Shown here: positions 42,624 through 50,763 of the stretch, one piece after another
How the letters are laid out: the number at the start of each line of letters is the position of its first letter
Position numbering within the stretch: position 1 is the first letter of the stretch
Assembly (NCBI RefSeq): GCF_003309065.1
Contig: NZ_POAF01000003.1
Coordinates: 124,001-188,000 of the forward strand
Source of the DNA: Glutamicibacter soli
GTDB taxonomy: Bacteria > Actinomycetota > Actinomycetes > Actinomycetales > Micrococcaceae
Length of the DNA: 64,000 nt
Reading direction: 5' to 3'
The notes under the pieces: model-generated
Databases searched by the model: none
What the model was told of the DNA's origin: nothing
The model's input: only the letters and a program-made list of their open reading frames with translations
Made by a program: the position numbers and the translations under genes

Positions 42624-44006
42624 CTAGCGCGTCAGCTTGCTTTCGGAGTCCAGCACCTCGGTGGACAGGCCGTTGCTGATGCGGTCCTGCTCGTCGATGT
42701 CGCCGAGGTCCACTCCCTTGGATTCACGAAGGAAGTAGACGGCAACCAGCGTCACCAGCGCGGCGAAGACGATGTATCCGGCTACCGGCACCCAGCTTCC
42801 GGACGCCCGCAGCAGGGCCGCCGCGATGATCGGAGCCATCGACCCGGCGACGATGGAGGTGACCTGGTAGCCGAGCGACACCCCGGAGTAGCGCATGCGG
42901 GTCGGGAACATCTCAGCCATGATCGCCGGCTGCCCCGCGTACATCAGCGCATGCACTGCGAGTCCTGCAACGATGGCCAGCAGGATGATCGCGTCGTTGC
43001 GGGTGTTGAACATCGGGAAGGCGACCACAGCCCAAACGATCATCAATCCGGCGCCGGCGGCGTAGACCGGGCGGCGGCCCAGGGTATCGGTGAAGCGTCC
43101 AACCAGCGGAACCACGATGGCGTGGAAGACGTGGGCCAGCAGCATCAGGGTGAGGATGTTGGAGGTCTGCATGTCCAGCTGCACGCTCATGTAGGTGATG
43201 GAGAAGGTCACCACCATGTAATAGAGGATGTTTTCCGCGAAGCGCAGGCCCATGGCGGTGAACACCCCGCGTGGGTAGCGCTTGAACACTTCGGCCACGC
43301 CGTAGCCTGCCGCGGCATTGGCTTCCATTTCGGCCTTGGCCTCGTGGAAGATCGGCGCGTCGGAGACCTTCGTGCGGATGTAGTAACCAACGCCCACGAT
43401 CACTACAGAGAGCCAGAAACCCACGCGCCAGCCCCATGCGAGGAATGCCTCGTCGCTGAGGGTGAAGGACAGCACCAGCAGCACAATGGTCGCCAGCAGG
43501 TTGCCGATCGGCACCGCTGCCTGCGGCCATGAAGCCCAGAATCCTCGCTCGCGGTTGGGCGCGTGCTCGGCCACCAGGAGCACGGCGCCGCCCCACTCGC
43601 CGCCAACGGCGAAGCCCTGCAGGAAGCGCAGGACGATCAACAGGATCGGGGCCGCGTAGCCGATCATGTCGTAGGTGGGCAGGCAGCCCATGAGGAACGT
43701 GGTCACGCCGACCAGGATGATGGCCACCTGGAGCAGGTGCTTGCGACCGTACTTGTCGCCGAAGTGGCCGAAGACGATGCCGCCGATCGGCCGGGCGATG
43801 AATCCCACCGCATAGGTGAGGAATGCCTTGATGATGTTGTCCAGGTCGTTGCCCGAGTCGGGGAAGAAGACCTTGTTGAACACCAAGGTGGCCGCGGTCG
43901 CGTAGAGGAAGAATTCGTACCACTCGACGATAGTGCCCGCCATCGATGCCGCGACGACCCGTCGCAGCCCCTTGCGTTCGGTTTTATCAGAAATTCCCGA
44001 TGCCAC
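42624..44006 (-). CDS. MHS-family MFS transporter
   Basis: Proton-coupled carrier of 460 residues. The opening VVAASMAGTIVEWYEFFLYA is the MHS signature, with GHFGDKYGRKH and FTDTLGRRPVYA as the MFS loops. The start is GTG 44006, because GGAAGG lies 7 bases upstream; the frame extends further but without similarity. It is not divergent from a known enzyme gene, so the substrate (a mono- or dicarboxylate, or an aromatic acid) is open. It could serve the hydroxy-acid dehydrogenase operon on the same strand 1.2 kb away, beyond the LysR gene. Confidence 0.86.
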   Translation of the reverse strand: MASGISDKTERKGLRRVVAASMAGTIVEWYEFFLYATAATLVFNKVFFPDSGNDLDNIIKAFLTYAVGFIARPIGGIVFGHFGDKYGRKHLLQVAIILVGVTTFLMGCLPTYDMIGYAAPILLIVLRFLQGFAVGGEWGGAVLLVAEHAPNRERGFWASWPQAAVPIGNLLATIVLLVLSFTLSDEAFLAWGWRVGFWLSVVIVGVGYYIRTKVSDAPIFHEAKAEMEANAAAGYGVAEVFKRYPRGVFTAMGLRFAENILYYMVVTFSITYMSVQLDMQTSNILTLMLLAHVFHAIVVPLVGRFTDTLGRRPVYAAGAGLMIVWAVVAFPMFNTRNDAIILLAIVAGLAVHALMYAGQPAIMAEMFPTRMRYSGVSLGYQVTSIVAGSMAPIIAAALLRASGSWVPVAGYIVFAALVTLVAVYFLRESKGVDLGDIDEQDRISNGLSTEVLDSESKLTR

Positions 44007-44245
44007 TGCCAATCCTTCCGATGCCGCAGGTCCCCCATTGGACCCGTCCCGTAGCACCCGAGTATGTCGCAGCTCACACTGCTTTGAAAGGTTTACCAGT
44101 CTTGTTCGAGGGGCCGATTGCGCACACCAAGCGTGCATTGTTGCACAGCGGACCCCGCAGCATGCGCCCGTCACTGCACGGGCTTGCTTCCATCGAACAG
44201 CGGCTGCGGCCGAGGTTATCCGAGGTCAGCCTCCCTCTTGGAGGG

Positions 44246-45169
44246 TTAGGACGCGGATTCCGCGGCGATTTCCAGCAGCGCCTGCTCGGCGGCGCCGGGG
44301 ACGTGGTCCACCGACCAGATCGCCCGCAGCTCGCGGACCAGCGCCGGGCCGTCGAAGGGGATCTCCACCAGCGTCCCGAGCTTCAGCTGGCTTTCCACGG
44401 CCAGCTGGCTGAGCACCGCCGGGCCCATGCCGGCGGCCGCGCATTGGCAGATGGTGGCGTTGCTATTGAACTCGGCCAGCGGCTTAGGGCGGTCGGCATG
44501 GGAAATGTAGTCGAGGAAGGCCCGGGTCCCGGAACCCGCTTCCCGTTCGATCAACGCGGTGTTCTGCAGCTCGTGCAGGGTCAGTGCGCCGCCTCGTTGC
44601 GCCCACGGGTGGTCCGGCGCGGTGACGATCAGCATTTCGTCGCTGTAGACCTGCTGACTTCTGAGCCCCATGGGGATGTGCGGCGTCTCGACGAAACCGA
44701 ATTCCAGCTCGCCCTCCCGGACCGACTGGATCACGTCCTGCGAGTTCATGATCCGCATTCTCGGCTTCACCAACGGCATCTTGCGGTGCAGCGCCCCGAT
44801 CCAGCTGGGCGCCAGGTACTCCGCCACGGTCATGCTGGCCCCGAAATCCAGCTCGCTCTGGCCCGGGTCTGCCAGGGACCGCGCGCCGGCGGCGAAGGTC
44901 TGCAGGCATTCGAGCACTTCGCGCGCCCACTGGACGGTGAGCACGCCTTCCGGAGTCAGAGTCGACCCCGTGGTCTTGCGATCCACCAGCTGGTATCCGA
45001 GCCGGCGTTCGAGGGTTTTCAAGGCGCGCGAGGCATTCGGTTGGGCGATGCCGGCTGCCCGGGCTCCGGCGCTGAGGCTGCCGTGGTCGGCGATGCCGAC
45101 CAGCAGGGAAAGCGAGGAGAACTGGATCCAGTGCGCAATGCTGTTCAGTGATGACGGGTCTTGATCCAT
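44246..45169 (-). CDS. LysR-family regulator divergent from YeiH (YeiE/CysB-like position)
   Basis: Regulator of 307 residues. The helix-turn-helix is at about 25-55 (DHGSLSAGARAAGIAQPNAS), and the effector domain ends ELRAIWSVDHVPGAAEQALL. It is transcribed away from the yeiH-like gene with a 71-bp gap, the same arrangement as yeiE-yeiH in enterobacteria. It therefore probably regulates that membrane protein in response to a sulfur compound such as sulfite; this function is known for YeiE and only inferred here. The start at ATG 45169 is the best in-frame choice. Confidence 0.82.
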   Translation of the reverse strand: MDQDPSSLNSIAHWIQFSSLSLLVGIADHGSLSAGARAAGIAQPNASRALKTLERRLGYQLVDRKTTGSTLTPEGVLTVQWAREVLECLQTFAAGARSLADPGQSELDFGASMTVAEYLAPSWIGALHRKMPLVKPRMRIMNSQDVIQSVREGELEFGFVETPHIPMGLRSQQVYSDEMLIVTAPDHPWAQRGGALTLHELQNTALIEREAGSGTRAFLDYISHADRPKPLAEFNSNATICQCAAAGMGPAVLSQLAVESQLKLGTLVEIPFDGPALVRELRAIWSVDHVPGAAEQALLEIAAESAS

Positions 45170-45240
45170 ATCAAGAGCATATGCCTCCAATAGCCACGGG
45201 ACGAATACCGCCGAAACCGTGACGGGAGAAGACTGAAAAC

Positions 45241-46272
45241 ATGCAATCGACAGACCAGACACAGACATCTTCCCCGACATCAACCCGCGCAACGCTGCGC
45301 ACCCTGTTCCCCGGACTGGCGGTCTGCCTGTTGGCCGGGGCCCTGTGCATGGTCATCAGCCGATTCCTCGACGGAGTCAGCGCACTGCTGCTGGCCATCG
45401 TGCTCGGCGCGCTGTGGCGAAACATCGTTCCGGTTCCCACGGCCCTGGAACCAGGCATCGCCGTCTCCGGCAAAAAGCTGCTGCGCCTGGGCATCGTCCT
45501 GCTCGGTCTGCAGCTGTCCCTGGGTACCATCCTGGGGCTGGGCCCCGGGGTGCTGCTGGTGGTTTTCCTCTCCGTCGGAGTGACCTTCTTCGCCACCTTG
45601 TGGATCGGCTCCCGGCTGGGCATGGATCTGCCGCAACGGCTGCTGATCGCCGCCGGGTTCTCCATCTGCGGCGCGGCCGCGGTGGCTGGGGCAGAGAACG
45701 TGGTGCGGGCCAAGCAGAGCGAAGTCGCCACGGCCGTCGGACTGGTGGTGCTCTTCGGAACCCTCATGATCCCTGCCATGCCTGCGCTCGGCGCGCTGCT
45801 GCAAATGGATGAGCGCAGCATCGGCATGCTGGTGGGCGCTTCGACCCACGAGGTCGCGCACGTCGTGGCGGCCGGCGGGTCGGTGGGAGCGGCCGCCCTC
45901 GAGGTGGCGGTGACCGTCAAGCTCGCCCGCGTGGTGCTTCTGGCGCCGATCATCGCCGGCGTGGGCATGTTCATGCGCCGCCGCCACGCGGTAACCGGCG
46001 GCAAGAACCCGCCGCTGGTGCCGCTGTTCGTGCTCGGATTCATCGCGGCGATGCTGCTGCGCACCAGCGGAATTGTTCCCGTCTGGGCCCTTGACGCAGG
46101 CCAGATGCTGCAGACCCTGCTGCTCTCGTCAGCCATGTTCGCTTTGGGGCTCGGAGTCCACCTGCGCAGTATCGTGAAAACCGGCGGCAAGTCGTTGCTG
46201 CTGGGACTGCTGGCCACGATAGTCATCACGGTTGTTTCGGTGCTCGGAACCCTCGCCTTCCCGCCGCAGTAG
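45241..46272 (+). CDS. YeiH/UPF0324-family membrane protein (putative sulfate exporter)
   Basis: Membrane protein of 343 residues with about ten hydrophobic helices. The conserved core reads GFSICGAAAVAGAENVVRAK near residue 140, followed by STHEVAHVVAAGG, hallmarks of the YeiH/UPF0324 family. Members are proposed to export sulfate or related anions, although direct proof is limited. A LysR gene lies divergent. The downstream gene is convergent and only 9 bp away, with no hairpin between them. Confidence 0.88.
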   Translation: MQSTDQTQTSSPTSTRATLRTLFPGLAVCLLAGALCMVISRFLDGVSALLLAIVLGALWRNIVPVPTALEPGIAVSGKKLLRLGIVLLGLQLSLGTILGLGPGVLLVVFLSVGVTFFATLWIGSRLGMDLPQRLLIAAGFSICGAAAVAGAENVVRAKQSEVATAVGLVVLFGTLMIPAMPALGALLQMDERSIGMLVGASTHEVAHVVAAGGSVGAAALEVAVTVKLARVVLLAPIIAGVGMFMRRRHAVTGGKNPPLVPLFVLGFIAAMLLRTSGIVPVWALDAGQMLQTLLLSSAMFALGLGVHLRSIVKTGGKSLLLGLLATIVITVVSVLGTLAFPPQ

Positions 46273-46281
46273 TCCCGCCGC

Positions 46282-46686
46282 TCACTGGGATGGTTGTTCG
46301 TAGCCGATCAGCCATGTCAGGCCGAAGCGGTCGAGGACCTGGCCGTCGCAGGCGCCCCAGGGCTTGGCGGCCAGCGGGTCGAGGACCCGGCCTCCCTCGG
46401 CCAGCGCCTCGAACCACCCGTGCAGCACGGGTGGTTCCGCAGCGCCCAGCAAGGAGAGCATGGCGCCCTGGATCTGCACCGGGTTCTCGTCCGGCGCCGC
46501 ATCGGCCGCACCCAGCGTCACGTTCCCGCTGAGCATTCCATGGGCGATCGCCGTGGGCGGCCCGTCGCTCCGGTTGAACTCCGCATAGGAGTACAGGGCC
46601 AGCTCGCCGCCGAACACCCCTGCATAGAAATTCAAGGCTTCCCGCGCCGTACCGGGGAAAAGGACATAGAGCTGCGGACCCTTCAC
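46282..46686 (-). CDS. VOC-family (PhnB/glyoxalase-like) protein
   Basis: Protein of 134 residues with the beta-alpha-beta-beta-beta pattern of the vicinal-oxygen-chelate fold. It opens LYVLFPGTAREALNFYAGVFGG and closes WGACDGQVLDRFGLTWLIGY, as in PhnB-like proteins. Such proteins are often resistance, epimerase or thiol-transfer enzymes, but the substrate is unknown here. It is convergent with the YeiH gene and divergent from the Nudix gene. Confidence 0.78.
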   Translation of the reverse strand: MKGPQLYVLFPGTAREALNFYAGVFGGELALYSYAEFNRSDGPPTAIAHGMLSGNVTLGAADAAPDENPVQIQGAMLSLLGAAEPPVLHGWFEALAEGGRVLDPLAAKPWGACDGQVLDRFGLTWLIGYEQPSQ

Positions 46687-46884
46687 GCGAGTTCCTTCTT
46701 TCAGCAGACGTCAGGCCACCGAGGCCCCGAGGTACGCCGGGAACGCAGAGGCCCCGGCGTGCGTCACACTCTATGCAAGCAGCAGCGTAGTGGCAAGGAA
46801 TCCTGCAGCGATAGCCGGGCTCGATGACGCCTGAACGTGCATACCGTTGGCTCAGCACGGCAAATACAGGACATACTGGGGTTC

Positions 46885-47592
46885 ATGACGACGAAGCCCA
46901 TTTTAGATCCGGCCGTAGAAGTTCCCATCCGACGCGCCGCCAGCGTGCTGTTGCTACGCGCAGCGGACACCGGGTTCGAGGTGTTCATCCAGCACCGGGT
47001 CAGCACCATGGACTTTGCCGCGGGTATGGTCGTCTACCCCGGAGGCCGGGTCGACGCGCAGGACGCTCAGCTGGTGCGCAGCGGAGCCCTCGATGCGCGG
47101 CTGCTCGCCGAACAGGCTCAGCGCTGGAAGCACTCCACCGTCTGGGACGAGGGTGAGCAGCAGGCCTCCTTCCACGCCGGGGAAATGCTGGCGGCCGCCC
47201 GCCGCGAGGTATTCGAGGAAACCGGTCTGCTGCTGGATCCCGAACAGCTGCTTCCCTGGGCGAACTGGGTCACCCCGGTGGGCTATCCCAAGCGCTTCGA
47301 TACCTACTTCTTCATCGCGGTGCTGCGCGAGGACCAGGAACCACGCCACCAGACCTCCGAAGCGGCGATCTCCAATTGGATCCATCCCGAAGCGCTGTTC
47401 GCGGCGCTGGAGCGCAAGGAAATCAAGATGATGCGCCCCACCCAGCGCACCTTGCTGGATGCCATGGAGCTGGGGTCCATCGCTGCGTTGCGGAGTTTCG
47501 ACCGGGAGATCATCCCGGTGCATCCCACCGGGAAGGACACCAATACCTCCACCCCGGTTCTCGATGTCGAGCTGCGCCCGCGGCACGACTGA
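46885..47592 (+). CDS. Nudix hydrolase with split Nudix box (NUDT19/CoA diphosphatase-like)
   Basis: Hydrolase of 235 residues. The first part of the domain reads FAAGMVVYPGGRVDAQDA. The metal-binding helix (AAARREVFEETGLLL) appears only about 70 residues later, after an inserted segment. The catalytic REVFEETG is intact. This split arrangement is seen in NUDT19-type proteins, which act on CoA and acyl-CoA. The next gene, convergent across an 18-bp gap, is an acyl-CoA dehydrogenase, which fits an acyl-CoA link without proving it. The start is ATG 46885. Confidence 0.83.
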   Translation: MTTKPILDPAVEVPIRRAASVLLLRAADTGFEVFIQHRVSTMDFAAGMVVYPGGRVDAQDAQLVRSGALDARLLAEQAQRWKHSTVWDEGEQQASFHAGEMLAAARREVFEETGLLLDPEQLLPWANWVTPVGYPKRFDTYFFIAVLREDQEPRHQTSEAAISNWIHPEALFAALERKEIKMMRPTQRTLLDAMELGSIAALRSFDREIIPVHPTGKDTNTSTPVLDVELRPRHD

Positions 47593-47610
47593 GCCGCGGG
47601 CGCCCGGCAG

Positions 47611-48747
47611 CTACTTGTCGACCAGGCCGCGGCCCACGATCAGCGACATGATCTCGTTGGTGCCTTCCAGGATCTGGTGCACCCGCAGGTCGCGGACGAT
47701 CTTCTCCAGACCGTAGTCGCTGAGGTAGCCGTAGCCGCCGTGCAGCTGGATGGCGCTGTTCGCGGCCTCGAAACCTGCATCCGTGGCGACCTTCTTGGCC
47801 ATGGCGCACAGCCTGACCCGGTCAGGCGCCTTCGCGTCCAGCGCGGCGGCGGCCCTGCGCAGCAGCGACCTGGCGGCTTCCAGCCCCATGTCCATCTCGG
47901 CCAGCTTGAAGACCAGCGCCTCCTGGCGGGTCAGCGGCCCGCCGAAAGCCTGGCGTTCCTTGAGGTATGCCGCGGACTGCTCCAGTGCATGCTGCCCGCC
48001 GCCCAGCGAACAGGCAGCGATATTCAGCCGTCCGCCGTTCAGCGCCTGCATGGCCATGGAGAATCCCTGGCCTTCGGCGCCGAGCAGGTTGCCGGCCGGG
48101 ATGCGCACGCCGTCCATGATGACCTGCCGGGTGGGCTGCGCCTTCCAGCCCATCTTCTTCTCGTTCGGGCCGAAGCTCAGCCCTGCGCTGTCCCCCGGAA
48201 CCAGGAAGGCGCTGATGCCGCGCGAGCCGGTGTCCTCGGTGCGCGCCATGACGATGTAGAGCGCCGAGGTGCCGGCTCCTGAAATGAACTGTTTGACCCC
48301 GCTGAGCACGTACTCATCCCCGTCCCGGCGCGCGCGGGTGGTCAGCGCCGCGGCGTCCGAACCGATCCCGGGTTCGGTCAGGCAATAGGAGCCAAGGTTC
48401 TGCATGGTGGTCATCTCGGGCAACCAGTGGGCGCGCTGCTCGGTGGTTCCAAAACTGTCGATCATCCACACCACCATGTTGTGGATGGAAATGTACGCTG
48501 AAATCGTCGGGCAGGCCTTGGCCAGTTCCTCGAACACCAGGATCGCGTCGCTGCGGGTCAGCGCCGAACCGCCGAACTCCTCGCCGGCGTAGATTCCGCC
48601 CATGCCCAGCTGGCCTGCTTCGGCCAGCACGTCGACGGGGAAATGCTGGCGCTCATCCCAGTCCAGTGCATTCGGGGCGATCCGGGTGGTGGCGAAATCG
48701 CGGACCATTTCCGCGAGCGCCTTCTGGTCTTCAGTAAGTTCGAGCAT
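47611..48747 (-). CDS. Acyl-CoA dehydrogenase, isobutyryl-CoA type
   Basis: FAD enzyme of 378 residues. YCLTEPGIGSDAAALTTRA and KQFISGAGTSALYIVMART bind flavin and substrate. The C-terminal LHGGYGYLSDYGLEKIVRD and QILEGTNEIM include the catalytic Glu in the position used by short-chain and branched-chain members. The overall pattern is closest to isobutyryl-CoA dehydrogenases of valine breakdown. The start ATG 48747 is set by CAGGAG 7 bases upstream; the TTG further out overlaps that site. A TGTGAnTCACA element lies 55 bp upstream. Confidence 0.88.
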   Translation of the reverse strand: MLELTEDQKALAEMVRDFATTRIAPNALDWDERQHFPVDVLAEAGQLGMGGIYAGEEFGGSALTRSDAILVFEELAKACPTISAYISIHNMVVWMIDSFGTTEQRAHWLPEMTTMQNLGSYCLTEPGIGSDAAALTTRARRDGDEYVLSGVKQFISGAGTSALYIVMARTEDTGSRGISAFLVPGDSAGLSFGPNEKKMGWKAQPTRQVIMDGVRIPAGNLLGAEGQGFSMAMQALNGGRLNIAACSLGGGQHALEQSAAYLKERQAFGGPLTRQEALVFKLAEMDMGLEAARSLLRRAAAALDAKAPDRVRLCAMAKKVATDAGFEAANSAIQLHGGYGYLSDYGLEKIVRDLRVHQILEGTNEIMSLIVGRGLVDK

Positions 48748-49063
48748 GTTTGGCTCCTGACTCAAGCAGGCGTCATCGGTGTGGACGCCCGACCGCTACA
48801 TATGTGACTCACACTACACCGATTCGGGTCCTCGGCGCGGGCTGGCGCCCACGGTTTCGCGCACCGCCGAACACACGGGAATTCCGCGGAATTCCACGGC
48901 CCGGCAAGCCGTCGCAAACATGATTTCGAAGGGGTTTTGGACGTAGTCTTGGAAGAGCAGTAAACCCCGCGGCGGCCAGTGTCGGCACGGGGTCGGATCT
49001 GAAGATTTTCCGCGGCCAGCACCGGCGTTTTCCGGTCGGAGGCCGCCGCGCGCAAGGATGCCC
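48748..49063. other. Intergenic region with palindromes
   Basis: The gap divides the divergent acyl-CoA dehydrogenase and DUF202 genes. It contains TGTGACTCACA (48803-48813) and a perfect 18-bp palindrome (48878-48895). No gene is seen. Confidence 0.4.
48878..48895. repeat. Perfect 18-bp palindrome
   Basis: GGAATTCCGCGGAATTCC reads identically on both strands and consists of two GGAATTCC units around GC. It may be an operator for the divergent acyl-CoA dehydrogenase or DUF202 genes. Confidence 0.6.
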
Positions 49064-49441
49064 ATGACCCAGAATGACCGCAGCAAACTCGCCCGGACGC
49101 TGTTGCCCGAAGGCAGCGAGCCCGATCCGCGGTTCACGCTGGCCAACGAACGCACCTTTCTGGCCTGGATCCGCACCTCGCTGGCATTCCTGGCCGGAGG
49201 CATCGCCCTGGAGGCGTTCACCGTCGGGGCGTTCCCGGGGCCGGTGCGCACCGTGCTGGCGTTTTTCGTCATCGGGGTGGGCATGCTCATCGCCCTGGGC
49301 GCCGGCGTGCGCTGGGTCCGGGTCGAACGCAGCATGCGCACCGGGAAGCCGCTGCCGCTGCCCGCCATCGTGCCGCTGCTCAGCCTGGGCGCGATTGCCG
49401 GGGCCATTGCCGCGCTCGCCATGGTCCTGGTGGGAAAGTAG
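49064..49441 (+). CDS. DUF202/YidH-family membrane protein
   Basis: Small membrane protein of 125 residues with three hydrophobic segments. The family motif FTLANERTFLAWIRTSLAFLA spans the end of the cytoplasmic leader and the first helix. The ATG at 49064 is chosen because AAGGA lies 5 bases upstream. The function of DUF202 proteins is not established. The next gene, 4 bp after the stop, is another DUF202 protein, and the two probably form a heteromeric membrane unit. Confidence 0.8.
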   Translation: MTQNDRSKLARTLLPEGSEPDPRFTLANERTFLAWIRTSLAFLAGGIALEAFTVGAFPGPVRTVLAFFVIGVGMLIALGAGVRWVRVERSMRTGKPLPLPAIVPLLSLGAIAGAIAALAMVLVGK

Positions 49442-49445
49442 CGGA

Positions 49446-49775
49446 ATGAAACAGGATTTCCCGGTCACCGACCCGGGCCTGCAGCCCGAACGCACCGTCA
49501 TGGCCTGGGCGCGCACGCTGGTGTCATTCCTCGTGGTCAGCGGCGTGTTCCTGCGCTGGGCTCCGCACTACGGCACCGGGGTGCTGGTCCTGGTGGGCAT
49601 CGCGGTCTGCGCCGCCGGCGGCATCTACCTCTCGCAGCGCCGCCGCTATTCGAGGATGGCCCACGGCGTGAAGAACGAACGCATCCACGCGGACGTGGTG
49701 GCGGTGCTGGTGATGACCGGCGCGATGCTCGCCCTGGGCGGCAGCGCCATCGTGCTGGTGGCGGCGGGGCTCTGA
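49446..49775 (+). CDS. DUF202-family membrane protein (second copy)
   Basis: Membrane protein of 109 residues with LQPERTVMAWARTLVSFLVV, the DUF202 signature, and three hydrophobic segments. A basic loop QRRRYSRMAHGVKNERIHAD lies on the cytoplasmic side. It starts at ATG 49446, 4 bp after the preceding DUF202 gene. Paired DUF202 genes are common in actinobacteria. A LysR gene begins one base after its stop, so the three should form one transcript. Confidence 0.78.
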   Translation: MKQDFPVTDPGLQPERTVMAWARTLVSFLVVSGVFLRWAPHYGTGVLVLVGIAVCAAGGIYLSQRRRYSRMAHGVKNERIHADVVAVLVMTGAMLALGGSAIVLVAAGL

Positions 49776-49776
49776 G

Positions 49777-50706
49777 ATGGTCAACTACACGCTGCGCCAG
49801 CTGCAGTACTTCGTCGCGGTCGCCGAGGCCGGCTCGCTGTCCGCGGCGGCCGTGGCCTGCCACATCTCCCAGGCCGCGATGAGCCAGTCCATGGCGGAAC
49901 TTGAACGCGTGGTCGGCAGCCAGCTGCTGGTGCGCAGCCGGGCCCGCGGCGTGGTGCTCACCGCGGTGGGCACCGAGTTCCTCCACGATGCCCGCTCGCT
50001 GGTGCGCCATGCCGAGGAGATCCAAGGCCAGATCATGGAGCGCCAGTCGGCGCTCGCCGGCCCGCTGGTCATCGGCTGCTATTCCTCGCTGGCCGCCTTC
50101 TGGGTCCCGGTGATCTGCGAGCGGTTCACCGCACCGAACCCGGGGTTGCAGGTGAAGATCATCGAGGGCGATGCCGCGCAGCTGCAGCAACGCATGCTGC
50201 AGGGACACCTGGATGTCGTGCTGACCCACACCCGGCACCTGCTGGAGGACGTGGAGCACCGGGTGGTGATGTCCGGGCGCCCCTACGTGCTGGTCGCCGC
50301 CTCGCATCGCTTCGCCGAGCGCGGTTCGGTGAAGCTGGCCGAACTGGCCGAGGACGACTTCGTCTCCCTGGATCTGCCTACGGTGCGCGACAACCAGCTG
50401 GTGAACCTGCGTTTATCTGGCTTGGATCCGAAGATCCGCTGGAGCTCGCAGAGCTTCGAGGCGGTGCGCGGCATGGTGGCCCGCGGGCTGGGCTACACCG
50501 TGCTGGTGCAGCGCCCGCCGGTGAACGTGAGCTACGACGGGCTGCCGCTGGCGATGCTGGAGATCGACGGACCGGTGGGCTACAGCGACATCTGCGTGGC
50601 CTACACCGCGACCAAGCGCCCCAGCCTGCGGCTTCGGGCATTCCTGGATTTCTGCGAACAGGTCGGCGCCGAACGCGACAGCCGGGCCGCCCAGGAGAAT
50701 TCCTGA
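49777..50706 (+). CDS. LysR-family regulator
   Basis: Regulator of 309 residues: an N-terminal helix-turn-helix (AEAGSLSAAAVACHISQAAMS, about 16-36) and a LysR substrate domain with LAGPLVIGCYSSLAAFWVP near residue 90. Its ATG lies one base after the DUF202 stop, so it is translated from the same message. Its C-terminal end is convergent with an MHS transporter/metallo-hydrolase operon that it might control, but a convergent LysR regulator is less usual than a divergent one. The effector is unknown. Confidence 0.85.
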   Translation: MVNYTLRQLQYFVAVAEAGSLSAAAVACHISQAAMSQSMAELERVVGSQLLVRSRARGVVLTAVGTEFLHDARSLVRHAEEIQGQIMERQSALAGPLVIGCYSSLAAFWVPVICERFTAPNPGLQVKIIEGDAAQLQQRMLQGHLDVVLTHTRHLLEDVEHRVVMSGRPYVLVAASHRFAERGSVKLAELAEDDFVSLDLPTVRDNQLVNLRLSGLDPKIRWSSQSFEAVRGMVARGLGYTVLVQRPPVNVSYDGLPLAMLEIDGPVGYSDICVAYTATKRPSLRLRAFLDFCEQVGAERDSRAAQENS

Positions 50707-50763
50707 ACGACCCGGCTGATTCGGGGTGCTGGCGGCGATGTCCCTTGACGGGGCGCCGCGCCC

